DNA from: Sphingobacterium humi
GTDB taxonomy: Bacteria; Bacteroidota; Bacteroidia; Sphingobacteriales; Sphingobacteriaceae
NCBI RefSeq assembly: GCF_009768885.1
Contig: NZ_WSQA01000017.1
Span: 31,884 to 95,883, forward strand
DNA length: 64,000 nucleotides
Direction: 5' to 3'
Made by a program: the position numbers and the translations under genes. This document shows, in pieces, positions 25,936-35,617 of this stretch (the stretch's first letter is position 1; each line of letters starts with the position of its first letter). The notes beneath the pieces are model-generated. The model was not told the DNA's origin. It made no database searches and saw only the letters and a program-made list of their open reading frames with translations.

Positions 25936-26853
25936 TTAATCAAAATAGGTTAAGATAATTTCATTGCGATGCGGGATGGAATTTTGTGCACCCATTTTCG
26001 TTACGGCCATTGCGGCACATCGGCAGGCAAAACTAACGGCATTTTTCATGGATTTCCCCTCGGCCAAGGCCACGGTCAGGGCACCATTAAACACATCTCC
26101 GGCCGCCGTGGTGTCTACAGCTTCCACCGCAGGGGCGTCGATATGCTGAAACTCACCCGCATCATATAACAAAGCACCTTTTTCCCCCATGGTAATCACA
26201 ACCGTCTTCACCCCCAGCTCTTTAATCTTTTTGGCGGCCTCCTTTGCCGATTCCATATCGGTAATATCTTGTCCTGCCAGGGTAGCTGCCTCGTGCACAT
26301 TTGGAGTAATTATATCCACCATCCCCAATTCCGGCAATATCGATTTATTAACCGGGGCAGGATTTAAAATCACTTGGATATGATTATGGTTCGCATAGCG
26401 AATAGCGTAGGCCACCGTTTCTATCGGAATTTCCAGCTGCAATAGCATGATTTCGCAGTCACCATACTTTTCCATGGCCTGGCGAACGTTATTTTCATCT
26501 AAGAAAGCGTTGGCACCTGGAGCCACAACAATACTGTTCTCGCCCTTCTCGTCTACAGTAATCAGCGCAATACCCGAAGGGCTATTGTCTTCCGCATAGA
26601 TGCCGCCAATATCGACGCCTTCATCGTCGAAAATCTTCGACGATTGCTTCCCGAAAATATCATTGCCTATCTTGCTGACGAAGGTCACATCCCCACCTAA
26701 ACGGGAAACGGCGACAGCTTGGTTCGCCCCCTTGCCGCCTGGGTTCATAAAAAATGTGCCCCCTAAGACCGTTTCTCCAGGCTTCGGGATATGATCGGTT
26801 TTCACCACCATATCCATATTTGTACTCCCAATAACTATTATTTTCTTACTCAT
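25936..26853 (-). CDS. rbsK: Ribokinase
   Basis: A 305-residue PfkB-family ribokinase, phosphorylating D-ribose to ribose 5-phosphate. GSTNMDMVVKTDHIPKPGET at the N terminus, the GGKGAN substrate-binding motif at 39-44 and DTTAAGDVFNGAL near 247-259 (catalytic Asp) are the classic ribokinase signatures. It is the first gene of the minus-strand operon with the permease and the two ADP-ribosylglycohydrolases. The 174-bp divergent region to 27028 should hold its promoter, but no clean TTG-N19-TAnnTTTG was found there. Confidence 0.9.
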   Translation of the reverse strand: MSKKIIVIGSTNMDMVVKTDHIPKPGETVLGGTFFMNPGGKGANQAVAVSRLGGDVTFVSKIGNDIFGKQSSKIFDDEGVDIGGIYAEDNSPSGIALITVDEKGENSIVVAPGANAFLDENNVRQAMEKYGDCEIMLLQLEIPIETVAYAIRYANHNHIQVILNPAPVNKSILPELGMVDIITPNVHEAATLAGQDITDMESAKEAAKKIKELGVKTVVITMGEKGALLYDAGEFQHIDAPAVEAVDTTAAGDVFNGALTVALAEGKSMKNAVSFACRCAAMAVTKMGAQNSIPHRNEIILTYFD

Positions 26854-27027
26854 ATTTACTATAGGCTTTTGGTTTATACCCTAAAATTAAACGCAATAAC
26901 TTTTGAAAAAAGACAATTTTTTCAGCATATTTATATTTATAAAGCCTCTATAATAGACCAAATAAATATGTAAGTAGCTTGTAGTAAGCTAAATATATAT
27001 TTAATATCACACTATTCCTAGATTGTC

Positions 27028-28494
27028 ATGATTTACCGAGACTTAGAAAAGCTCGTCTTTTCCTTATCTGCATCAGAGAAAAAACAGTTTTTGCTCTATG
27101 CAAACCAATTAAAAAAGCAAAAGTATTACTTCCGCTTGTACGACTTAATTTTAGAGCATCGGGATACAGGAAGTAGCGATTGGCAGCAGCTGTTTAAAAA
27201 AATACACCCTAGCGTTTCCCTAGAAAGTACCGCAAACTACCTCTATAAGGTGCTGACGGATGTACTCGTACAGATCCGGATCGAACAACATGCCTGGTAT
27301 CAGCAATTACACGGAATGATGAAGGCCCAGCTATGTTTTGAACGCTCCTTGCCCGACCGCGGACTGAGGGAAATTCAAGGCGTCTACAAAAAGGCGGTGA
27401 AGTCTGAAAATCTACCCAATACCTATGCCTCCTTACGGATGGAACTGGATGCCTTGCAAAGCATCAACTTTCAAGAAGTAGGCGAACAGGAACTGATCAA
27501 TAAGCAAATGGAGGCCCGCATGACCTTGCGCGCCATGAACGAAGTGCAAGAACACTATAGTTTATATGAGCTATTGAACATCCGGCTCGCCAATAACCCC
27601 AAAATTGGAAAAAGTACCGACGATTTAATCCTTAGCGAACTGAACCTCGCCTTTAGTAAAAGCAGAAACCGCTTTGAAACCCGAAAAGTACACTTGCTCT
27701 TCCAATCCTTTTATTTTATCCATAAAAGTGAATACCAATCGGCTTTCCTTATTTTCAAAGACCTCAGCAATCTATTCGAGAAGAATGAAGCCCTATGGAA
27801 TAATCCGCCATACGATTACCTTTCCACCTTAGATGGCATTTTGAATAGCCTGCGCAGCCTCTTTCAATTCGAAGAGATGCAAGATTATATCGATCGAATT
27901 CGCAGCTTTGTCGCCGCCAATTACACTGAACACTTTAATAACCTGGCGAAAGTTACCGGCTGGGTCTATCAGTTGAACAGTTGGCTGGGCTTAGGTCAAT
28001 TGCCTGCTGCGCTGGCCATGCTGCAAGATTTTGATAAAACCATGCTCCAGCAGCTCGGCGATATGGATAAGAAAATGGAAGGCTATTACTTCCAGGCTTT
28101 AACCTATTATTTTGCAAAAGATTACCTGAAATCAAAGCAGCTATTGAATGAGCTCTTTGCCAATTGCCATACCGGTTTCAATCTTATCGTGTATCGTGCT
28201 GCGCGCCTTTTATACATTGTCACCTTGTATGAACTGCATGATGAAGCGTTTGTCGATTCGGAAATAAGGGCCTATAAGCGCTATTTCCAGAAACAAGGAA
28301 AACGCTATCAGGTGGAGCGACTACTGTTCAAGCTGATTGCCAGCAATCCGAAACGACGTGGAAATGAATGGAAACGGAAGAACCTTCCCCTTTTTGAAAA
28401 GCAATTCATGGAAATATTGGCGAATAAATCAGAGGTGTCCCTTATTAAATTCTTTGATCATCGAAGTTATATCCTGAACATGCTGAGAAGCTAA
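27028..28494 (+). CDS. Helical-repeat (TPR-like) protein of unknown function
   Basis: A 488-residue, apparently all-alpha cytoplasmic protein with no signal peptide, membrane segment or catalytic motif that I recognise. Repeated aromatic/leucine helices (for example LYELLNIRLANNP, YYFQALTYYFAKDYLKSKQLLNELF) resemble a tetratricopeptide superhelix. It is transcribed away from the ribokinase operon across a 174-bp region, a layout common for a regulator of the divergent operon. A sensor/regulator role in ribose use is inference only; no helix-turn-helix was identified. Confidence 0.7.
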   Translation: MIYRDLEKLVFSLSASEKKQFLLYANQLKKQKYYFRLYDLILEHRDTGSSDWQQLFKKIHPSVSLESTANYLYKVLTDVLVQIRIEQHAWYQQLHGMMKAQLCFERSLPDRGLREIQGVYKKAVKSENLPNTYASLRMELDALQSINFQEVGEQELINKQMEARMTLRAMNEVQEHYSLYELLNIRLANNPKIGKSTDDLILSELNLAFSKSRNRFETRKVHLLFQSFYFIHKSEYQSAFLIFKDLSNLFEKNEALWNNPPYDYLSTLDGILNSLRSLFQFEEMQDYIDRIRSFVAANYTEHFNNLAKVTGWVYQLNSWLGLGQLPAALAMLQDFDKTMLQQLGDMDKKMEGYYFQALTYYFAKDYLKSKQLLNELFANCHTGFNLIVYRAARLLYIVTLYELHDEAFVDSEIRAYKRYFQKQGKRYQVERLLFKLIASNPKRRGNEWKRKNLPLFEKQFMEILANKSEVSLIKFFDHRSYILNMLRS

Positions 28495-28683
28495 GCATAA
28501 TGCAGGGAAAAGAAATCAACCACCCTGACAAGTAATAATATTTTTAAAGAAAAATTTACGGGAAAGATAAATATTGGCTAAATTAATCACAAAGTCTGCT
28601 GACAGCCAATTATATTAACAAAAACTTAATAAGAATACCAGGTGTATTTAAATTACTTTTGAAATTATTTCGAATGAAATAAC

Positions 28684-29244
28684 ATGATTTTAGGAGATCA
28701 TCATACCTTTGAAGAATTTAAACAAGGCAATCTTGCGGCGTTTGAAAAGTTTTTTGAATATTACAAAAGACCAATCACGCTATTTGCTAATTCTATCCTA
28801 AAAAATCGACCAGAAATCTGTGAGGAAATTGTTTCGGAATGTTTTGTTAAAGCGTGGACTCGGCGTGCTGATTTCGAAAACGAAGGGAAACTCCAAGCTT
28901 TTCTATATGTGGTGGCCAAAAACGCCTGCTTTTCAACCTTAAAAGCGGCCCACAACAATAATCACATTGATATTGCCTCCCTTTCGGAGCATACCTTGAA
29001 AGAAGATCCATATATCGTGAATCATTTAATACGAGAAGAGACCTTGGCCTTATTGCGGAAAGAGGTTGATAAATTACCTGCTTCACAAAAACATGTAATA
29101 CAGCTTAGTTATTACGAAAATAAAGATATTCCATCCATCTGCAATCAGTTGAAGATAAGTTCAAACTCGGCCTATGCTAATTACTCACGGGCTGTTTCTA
29201 CCCTCAAAAAGAAGTTTCAAAATAAAAAAGACTGGTTATTTTAA
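28684..29244 (+). CDS. ECF-type RNA polymerase sigma factor
   Basis: A 186-residue sigma-70-family factor. Region 2 lies at about residues 20-90 (AFEKFFEYYKRPITLFANSIL, EEIVSECFVKAWTRR, LQAFLYVVAKNACF) and region 4 at about 125-175 (LPASQKHVIQLSYYENKDI, ICNQLKISSNSAYANYSRAV). It is followed 52 bp later by a FecR-like anti-sigma gene and then by an STN-domain SusC, the standard trans-envelope signalling trio. It presumably directs transcription of the susCD unit downstream when the receptor is occupied. A candidate housekeeping -7 box (TACTTTTG, 28654-28661) precedes it, without a good -33. Confidence 0.9.
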   Translation: MILGDHHTFEEFKQGNLAAFEKFFEYYKRPITLFANSILKNRPEICEEIVSECFVKAWTRRADFENEGKLQAFLYVVAKNACFSTLKAAHNNNHIDIASLSEHTLKEDPYIVNHLIREETLALLRKEVDKLPASQKHVIQLSYYENKDIPSICNQLKISSNSAYANYSRAVSTLKKKFQNKKDWLF

Positions 29245-29296
29245 TTTTTCCTGTAAGGTTTATGCCATTCATTAGTTCTATGTATAGAAGGACATT

Positions 29297-30466
29297 ATGG
29301 ATAGCATTAAAAGAATTAGTTTTTTACTGAAAAAACACCAACTTAATCAGCTTTCAACGGCTGAACGGGAAGAACTTAATCGCTGGGCAATGGAAGACCC
29401 GGCGAATAAAATGCTATTGGATGAATTTACGCCATCAACTGATGTTAATCTCCATTCCCTTCTACAAGAAAAAGACCAATCCCAAATATTGATGCCAAGC
29501 TTTGAAAGCGTATTGGCCAAATTACCTGCTGAGCCAAAACCAATTCACTTGCGTCTGAATAAAGCCTTATTTATTGCGGCAGCAAGTTTGATCTTACTCT
29601 TAGGAACGGTTATTCTTATCCATCAACAACAACATCATCAATTTGCAGAAACCTTGAGTATGATGTCGCCAAAGACGGCTCCGGGAAATTATCGTGCGCT
29701 ATTGCGTAGTGATAAAGGCGATGTTTATGAACTGCATGATAAAGATGGGATTACCGTTAAGGAGGGGTTTTTGTCATTTGGGAATCAACAAATAAACACA
29801 AGCTCATTGGCCAAAGCAGAGCAGCTTAGTTTGTTTGTGCCCAAGGGAGGAACTTACCAAATAGAGTTAGAAGATGGGAGTAAAATATGGCTGAATGCTG
29901 ATAGTAAGCTTGTTTTTCCAAGTCATTTCGCTGCTGAACAGCGGAAGGTTTATTTGGAAGGAGAGGCCTATTTTGAAGTTAGTAAGGATAAAACACGACC
30001 ATTTATTGTGGTTCATAAACAACAGGAAATAACCGTTCTGGGTACCGCGTTTAATTTAAAAGCCTATCCTGAAGATAAAGCCGTTTACACGACCTTATAT
30101 GAAGGCAAGGTGCAGGTGTTTGATCAGCATCATGCCGCTAAAGTTTTCTTATTACCGGGAGAGCAATCCATATTAACGAGTAATCACGACTTAGAAAAAA
30201 GAAAAGCGAATGGTCTGGAAGCTAAGGCATGGCGCGAGGGCCTCTTTAGTTTTCAGAATACCAATTTTGAAGAAGTTATCAAACAAGTGGCCCGTTGGTA
30301 TAATGTCGATGTAAAGTTTAATGGACCTATTCCAATAGCTAACTTTTCCGGAGAAGTGAGTAGGAACGTAAGCTTCGATATCATGTTAGAATTTCTAAAA
30401 GGCTCAGGAATCAACCTGCAGCTAGATCAAGGAACCTTAATTATTAACGAAAGCATGGAAAAATAA
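29297..30466 (+). CDS. FecR-family anti-sigma factor
   Basis: A 389-residue single-pass inner-membrane protein. The cytoplasmic N-terminal part (about residues 1-88) should hold the ECF factor; one membrane helix spans about 90-108; the periplasmic FecR domain covers about 170-280 (LPKGGTYQIELEDGSKIWLNADS is spread over residues 180-205), and a C-terminal DUF4974-type domain ends the protein (FEEVIKQVARWYNVDVKF). It relays the signal from the STN domain of the adjacent SusC to the sigma factor. Confidence 0.9.
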   Translation: MDSIKRISFLLKKHQLNQLSTAEREELNRWAMEDPANKMLLDEFTPSTDVNLHSLLQEKDQSQILMPSFESVLAKLPAEPKPIHLRLNKALFIAAASLILLLGTVILIHQQQHHQFAETLSMMSPKTAPGNYRALLRSDKGDVYELHDKDGITVKEGFLSFGNQQINTSSLAKAEQLSLFVPKGGTYQIELEDGSKIWLNADSKLVFPSHFAAEQRKVYLEGEAYFEVSKDKTRPFIVVHKQQEITVLGTAFNLKAYPEDKAVYTTLYEGKVQVFDQHHAAKVFLLPGEQSILTSNHDLEKRKANGLEAKAWREGLFSFQNTNFEEVIKQVARWYNVDVKFNGPIPIANFSGEVSRNVSFDIMLEFLKGSGINLQLDQGTLIINESMEK

Positions 30467-30491
30467 AAGCCTAAAGCCGAGCCTATAAGGA

Positions 30492-30522
30492 AGCCCGAGA
30501 ATGTTTGCGGCATTGTCGGGCT
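30492..30522. other. Imperfect hairpin between fecR and susC
   Basis: AGCCCGAGAATG and CATTGTCGGGCT pair over 11 of 12 positions around a 7-nt loop. There is no following T-run, so it is not a normal intrinsic terminator. It begins 26 bp after the fecR stop and about 170 bp before the SusC start; it may separate fecR and susC expression by RNA processing or attenuation. Confidence 0.45.
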
Positions 30523-30688
30523 AAGTTCAGATTAGATCTGCAACGCACCTTCGAAAGTATATTAACAGATTTATCAAAAATGAACCCTACAAACTTATGT
30601 ATTCTATGCATGAATTCCAATGCCTGCATAGTAGATAGGAGGGTTGAATGTAAACTAATCTATGAAAATTAACCTAACCCCTTTATAT

Positions 30689-30693
30689 GGAGG
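30689..30693 (+). promoter_or_regulatory. Shine-Dalgarno site that decides the susC start
   Basis: GGAGG lies 4 nt before the ATG at 30698, within the extended frame that opens at 30662. It supports translation from 30698, which also gives a compact signal peptide. Confidence 0.55.
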
Positions 30694-30697
30694 TGAA

Positions 30698-33600
30698 ATG
30701 AAAATAATGATGAAAAGGCTTATTAGATTTAAAGTTTTGCTTTTTCTTTTTATACTGTTCTCAAGTTTTGTTTGGTCTATCACCTTCTCTCAAACAATAA
30801 CAATAACAGTAAAAAATAAAGGACTAACCGAACTGTTTAAAGAAATTAAGGAACAGACCGGCTATAATATTATCTATAATAATCAACTGGTAAGTCGGGC
30901 AAATCCAGTAAGCATAAATGCGCAGGATATGCCTATTGCCCAATTCCTCGACCTCATTCTAGATAAAAATAACTTGTCCTATGTAATATCTGGTCAGAAT
31001 ATTTTGATTAAGAAAAAGGAAAATTCGCGACAAGCCAACGCCTCCAAACCTGAAGATAACAGGGAGGCTAAGCTGCAAGAGCAAATTACCGGGCAGGTGA
31101 AGGATGAAAACGGAAAGCCACTTGCTGCGGTAAGTATTACAAATAAAACCTTAAATAGCTCTACAAGTACGGATGCGAATGGAAAATTCCAAATTAATGC
31201 TCGATTGCAAGATATTCTTGTCTTCAGCTTTATTGGTTTTGAAAGGCAAGAACGCAGTGTGAATAATTTAAACCCCATTCAAGTTGTTCTAGTACCCTCA
31301 GAGAGCCAATTAAGTGAGGTGGTCGTTACGGCATTGGGAATTAAACGTGAAGAAAAAGCGATAGGTTTTGCGCAACAAACCGTAAATGCGGAGCAATTAG
31401 CTACTGCAGCTTCGCCGAGTTGGTCTGATGGGCTTAAAGGGAAAGTGGCGGGTCTGAATATTATTTCTGGAGGAACCGGGCCTATCAATTCCCAAAGTAT
31501 CCAACTGCGTGGAGCAACCTCCTTAGACCCAAGTAGTAACTATGCCCTTATCGTTATTGATGGGGTTCCAATGAACCAAGAGAGCACGCCTTATATAGGT
31601 AATGTGAGTGCTGCATACGGCAATGAAGCACCGGTTGATTATGGCAATGCAGTCTCCGAATTGCGCCAAGAAGATATTGAAAGTGTTTCCGTGTTAAAGG
31701 GACCTTCTGCTGCCGCCCTTTATGGATCTCGTGCGGCCAATGGCGCGTTGATTATTACGACAAAATCCGGCAAGAAAAACCAAAAATTAGGCATTAGTTA
31801 TAATTCCTCCCTCAACTTGGACGCTATTACCAACTGGCCTGATTATCAATATGAATATGGTGCAGGAACCATTGGCAACAAAGATGTCAATGGCAATCCC
31901 TACTATTCTTTTGGAGTTTCTCCCGATGGCCCTAGTACCAATACCCCAGAAGCTTATGGTCCAAAATTCGATGGGCAGTATTTTTATCAGTATGATCCGA
32001 ATACGCAAAATCAAGGAACTGAGCGGACTTTATGGAAACCTTATAAAAACAACATGAAGGATTTTTTCCGAACCGGAACAACCTTCGAAAATGCCGTTTC
32101 ATTTCAAGGAGGCGATTCTAGAGGATCAATGCGGGTTAATATTGCACATGCTGAAAATGCCTATATCACACCAAACTCCGGATATAAGCGAAATGCCGTT
32201 GCCTTCAATGGAAACTACCAAATTACCAACCGTATTAAAGCCTCTGCATCCGTCAACTACAATAACCGTAGCAGTGATAATTTACCAGCATTTGGGATCA
32301 GTAATGGTTCATTAGGCTATTTTCTCATGTTCTTAATGCCGAATGTTGATATAAATTGGTATAAGCCGATTTGGCAAAACGGAAAGGAAAATCTCGAGCA
32401 ATTGAATCCTTTTTCTGCCTGGTCTAGCAATCCCTATTACATCTTAAATATTGATCAAAACCCTTTAACAAGTAATCAGATTGTTGGAAATACAAAAGTC
32501 GATATTAAAATTACCGATAATTGGGATGTGATGGGGCGAGTATCCATGAACTCCTTGAGCCAACTAAGAGAAACACAACGTGGTTTTTCATCTAAAAAGC
32601 ACTTAAAAGGGTATTATGGGCGTCAAGATGTAGCAAGCCAAGAGTACAATATGGATTTCTTAACCACCTATAAAAACAGCTTTGCAGATCATTTTAATTA
32701 CAGTATTATGGGTGGGGGGAGCCGCATGGATTACACGATGCGTAACATGATGTCCTCTGTAGATGCCTTAATTGTACCTGGAGTTTATACCCTTGCAAAT
32801 GGGGTAAACAATCCCCTAACCAACTCCAATGACTCAAGAAAACAGATTAATAGCTTGTACGGTATGGGCTCCCTGGCTTGGAAAGATCGTGTTTTTGTGG
32901 ATGTTACTGCGCGGAACGATTGGTCCAGTTCATTGCCCTTGTCCAATAATTCTTACTTCTACCCTTCAGTAAGCAGTAGTTTTATCTTATCTGATTTATT
33001 GGAACTACCTAAATCCATTTCTTATTTAAAATATAGAGCTTCCTATGCTGTAGTTGGTGCTGATGCAAATCCTTATCAAACGGCAAGGTACTTTAGCCAA
33101 AGTGGATTCCCGAGTTCGGCCACTGTTCCAGGCACGCTGTTTAATGCGGATCTGAAACCTGAGATTACCTCCAGTTGGGAAACAGGTGTCGATATGAAAT
33201 TCTTGAAAAACAGATTGGGATTCGACTTAACCTATTATAACTCCATTACTAAAAACCAAATCCTGGCCCTGCCGTCTGATATTGTTGCCGGATATAGTAG
33301 CCGTGTGATCAATGCTGGAGAAGTCCAAAACAGAGGATGGGAGTTAATCGTGAATGCCACACCTATTCAACGGGAAAACTTTGACTGGCAGGTGATTGCA
33401 AACTGGTCAACCAATGATAACACCATTCTTTCCTTAACTGATAATTTAGAGAAGCAAACCCTAGCTACCGTTTGGCAGGCTTACCTTATCGGAACCGTTG
33501 GTGGAAGTACTACCGACCTTTGGGGAACCAAATTTATTCGCGATCCAGCGGGTAATATTGTGTATAACAAAGGAGTGCCCATGAAAGGCACGACACCGGA

Positions 33601-34150
33601 ATATATCGGCAATACGGCTCCAGATTATAAGTTTGGATTAACAAATACCTTTAAGTATCAAGGTATCCGGTTGAGCTTTACCTTTGATGGCCAAATAGGT
33701 GGCCGCGTGTTTTCAGGAACATACAATCGGGCTTCATGGGCCGGAACCTTAAAAAACACCCTGCCCGGTAGAGATGAAGGGGTGATAATTGGTGAAGGGG
33801 TAGAACAGCTGACCGATGGAAGTTATAAGCCTAATGAAACTGAAATTAATACCCAAACCTATTATTCACAATACCACCAAATAACGGAAGCTGGTGTTTT
33901 TTCTGGAAGCTTTTTGAAGTTTCGGGAATTGACGATTGGTTATAACTTTCCAAAATCCATGTTAAAGTCCCTGCGAATAGATGGCCTATCCCTTAACTTT
34001 TTTGGAAGAAACCTCGCCATATTCGATAACTATCCAATGTTCGACCCCGAGGCAGGAACTAAGAATGGTGCGGTATACGTGCCAGGACTAGAAATCACAC
34101 CCATGCCACATACTTCATCCTATGGTTTTAATTTAAAAGTTGACTTTTAA
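30698..34150 (+). CDS. SusC-type TonB-dependent transporter with STN signalling domain
   Basis: About 1150 residues. After the signal peptide (ending near TFSQ) comes an STN (secretin/TonB N-terminal) domain, about residues 35-100 (ITITVKNKGLTELFKEIKEQ), then a carboxypeptidase-regulatory-like domain (ITGQVKDENGKPLAAVSI), the plug (LSEVVVTALGIKREEKAIGF) and the beta-barrel. STN receptors interact with FecR to start ECF signalling, matching the two genes just upstream. A paralogue without STN is encoded at 40195-43458. The frame extends up to an ATG at 30662. Substrate not identifiable. Confidence 0.92.
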   Translation: MKIMMKRLIRFKVLLFLFILFSSFVWSITFSQTITITVKNKGLTELFKEIKEQTGYNIIYNNQLVSRANPVSINAQDMPIAQFLDLILDKNNLSYVISGQNILIKKKENSRQANASKPEDNREAKLQEQITGQVKDENGKPLAAVSITNKTLNSSTSTDANGKFQINARLQDILVFSFIGFERQERSVNNLNPIQVVLVPSESQLSEVVVTALGIKREEKAIGFAQQTVNAEQLATAASPSWSDGLKGKVAGLNIISGGTGPINSQSIQLRGATSLDPSSNYALIVIDGVPMNQESTPYIGNVSAAYGNEAPVDYGNAVSELRQEDIESVSVLKGPSAAALYGSRAANGALIITTKSGKKNQKLGISYNSSLNLDAITNWPDYQYEYGAGTIGNKDVNGNPYYSFGVSPDGPSTNTPEAYGPKFDGQYFYQYDPNTQNQGTERTLWKPYKNNMKDFFRTGTTFENAVSFQGGDSRGSMRVNIAHAENAYITPNSGYKRNAVAFNGNYQITNRIKASASVNYNNRSSDNLPAFGISNGSLGYFLMFLMPNVDINWYKPIWQNGKENLEQLNPFSAWSSNPYYILNIDQNPLTSNQIVGNTKVDIKITDNWDVMGRVSMNSLSQLRETQRGFSSKKHLKGYYGRQDVASQEYNMDFLTTYKNSFADHFNYSIMGGGSRMDYTMRNMMSSVDALIVPGVYTLANGVNNPLTNSNDSRKQINSLYGMGSLAWKDRVFVDVTARNDWSSSLPLSNNSYFYPSVSSSFILSDLLELPKSISYLKYRASYAVVGADANPYQTARYFSQSGFPSSATVPGTLFNADLKPEITSSWETGVDMKFLKNRLGFDLTYYNSITKNQILALPSDIVAGYSSRVINAGEVQNRGWELIVNATPIQRENFDWQVIANWSTNDNTILSLTDNLEKQTLATVWQAYLIGTVGGSTTDLWGTKFIRDPAGNIVYNKGVPMKGTTPEYIGNTAPDYKFGLTNTFKYQGIRLSFTFDGQIGGRVFSGTYNRASWAGTLKNTLPGRDEGVIIGEGVEQLTDGSYKPNETEINTQTYYSQYHQITEAGVFSGSFLKFRELTIGYNFPKSMLKSLRIDGLSLNFFGRNLAIFDNYPMFDPEAGTKNGAVYVPGLEITPMPHTSSYGFNLKVDF

Positions 34151-34152
34151 TC

Positions 34153-35592
34153 ATGAAAAATATACTAAACACACGAAGCAAAGGGTTGATACTGCTGGTT
34201 TCCATCCTGCTTTATTGTACCTCTTGTGTCAAGAATTTTGAGGATATCAACAAGAACCCCAATTTAATCAATGAAATAAGTCCTGGAACCTTGATTAATG
34301 AAGTTCTTTATAACTTTTCTTCCAACGGACTTACCAATAGCTATAACATCAATTGTCAACTCATGCAGGTGAAATTGAGCTATCCGCAATATTATGGAGG
34401 AATTCAACGCTATGAGATTTTAGAAGATAGTGGCCTCTCTCTTTGGAACAGTGGTTATAAATGGGCAAAGAATATCGAAGAAATGCTCGTGGTTTCGGAA
34501 AAAGAAGGAGCCGTAAATTACCAAGCCATAGCCCTTACCCTAAAGGCTTGGATTTATGCAAATTTGACGGATAATTTTGGCGATATTCCTTTCTCCGAGG
34601 CCTCAAAAGCCGAAGATGGTATTTTGCAAGCAAAGTACGATGCGCAGGAAGATATATATAAGCAATTGCTCGCAGATTTAGAAAAAGCAAATAGCTTATA
34701 TGACCATAAAGTTGCCATGGCCTATGGAACAGACCTGTTATTTGGCAACAACGCTAAAAAGTGGCAAAAATTTACAAACTCCTTATATCTACGTCTTTTA
34801 TTGCGTACTAGTAATGTAAACCCTGCGGCATTTGAGAAGATGAAATCCATGTTAGCAGACCCGGCAAAATACCCAATCATCGATAATCAAGGGGAATCGG
34901 CAATATTTCAAGTTACCGGTATTGCGCCTAATTTATCCCCTTGGGCACGGCCGTTAGATTTTAGTAATCAACATGCTGTATCTTCTTACTTTATTGATAT
35001 CCTGAATAATCTGAATGACCCTAGACGCCCTATTTATGTTACACCGGCGAAAACAACCAATGGAGAAGTGGTTTATAAAGGTATTCCAAGTGCTTATGAT
35101 GAATCTTCTTTTTCATATTCCCCCTCGTATATGAATAATCTGCAAGTTACTGCTCCCATGATTATTCCAATTTTAACCTATGCTGAAGTCTGTTTCATCA
35201 AGGCTGAACTTGCACAGCGCAAGGTTATTACGCAAGATGCCGAGCGTTTTTATAAAGAAGGCATACAGGCTGCCGTGTCAACCTGGTCTCCTGAGCCTTT
35301 ATCTGCGTCGTATTTTACGGCTGATCTTGCTAAATATGATGGTAGCTTAGAACGGATCATGTTGCATAAATACTTGGCGCTCTATTTTACAGATGCGCAG
35401 CAATGGGCTGAATATCGCCGTACAGGTTTCCCTACCTTACCCAAAACAACATCTATGCTGAATAATGGAAACATGCCATATCGCTTAATGTATCCTGGCA
35501 TTCAAAAAGTATACAATCCCACAAACTATCAAACGGCAATTGATAAAATGGGTGGTAATAAAATAGATTATAAAATATGGTGGGCAAAATAG
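34153..35592 (+). CDS. SusD-like lipoprotein (SusD_2 type)
   Basis: A 479-residue outer-membrane lipoprotein (lipobox CTSC, Cys25) starting only 2 bp after the susC stop. The FEDINKNPNLINEISPGTLINEVLY opening (residues about 29-53) and the C-terminal EYRRTGFPTLP segment are typical of the SusD/RagB subgroup often annotated SusD_2. It is paralogous to 38726-40183. It binds the ligand imported by the preceding SusC. The subgroup has been linked to diverse glycans and peptides, so it does not tell the substrate. Confidence 0.9.
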   Translation: MKNILNTRSKGLILLVSILLYCTSCVKNFEDINKNPNLINEISPGTLINEVLYNFSSNGLTNSYNINCQLMQVKLSYPQYYGGIQRYEILEDSGLSLWNSGYKWAKNIEEMLVVSEKEGAVNYQAIALTLKAWIYANLTDNFGDIPFSEASKAEDGILQAKYDAQEDIYKQLLADLEKANSLYDHKVAMAYGTDLLFGNNAKKWQKFTNSLYLRLLLRTSNVNPAAFEKMKSMLADPAKYPIIDNQGESAIFQVTGIAPNLSPWARPLDFSNQHAVSSYFIDILNNLNDPRRPIYVTPAKTTNGEVVYKGIPSAYDESSFSYSPSYMNNLQVTAPMIIPILTYAEVCFIKAELAQRKVITQDAERFYKEGIQAAVSTWSPEPLSASYFTADLAKYDGSLERIMLHKYLALYFTDAQQWAEYRRTGFPTLPKTTSMLNNGNMPYRLMYPGIQKVYNPTNYQTAIDKMGGNKIDYKIWWAK

Positions 35593-35617
35593 TGGCTTGC
35601 CTTAATCAATAACAATT

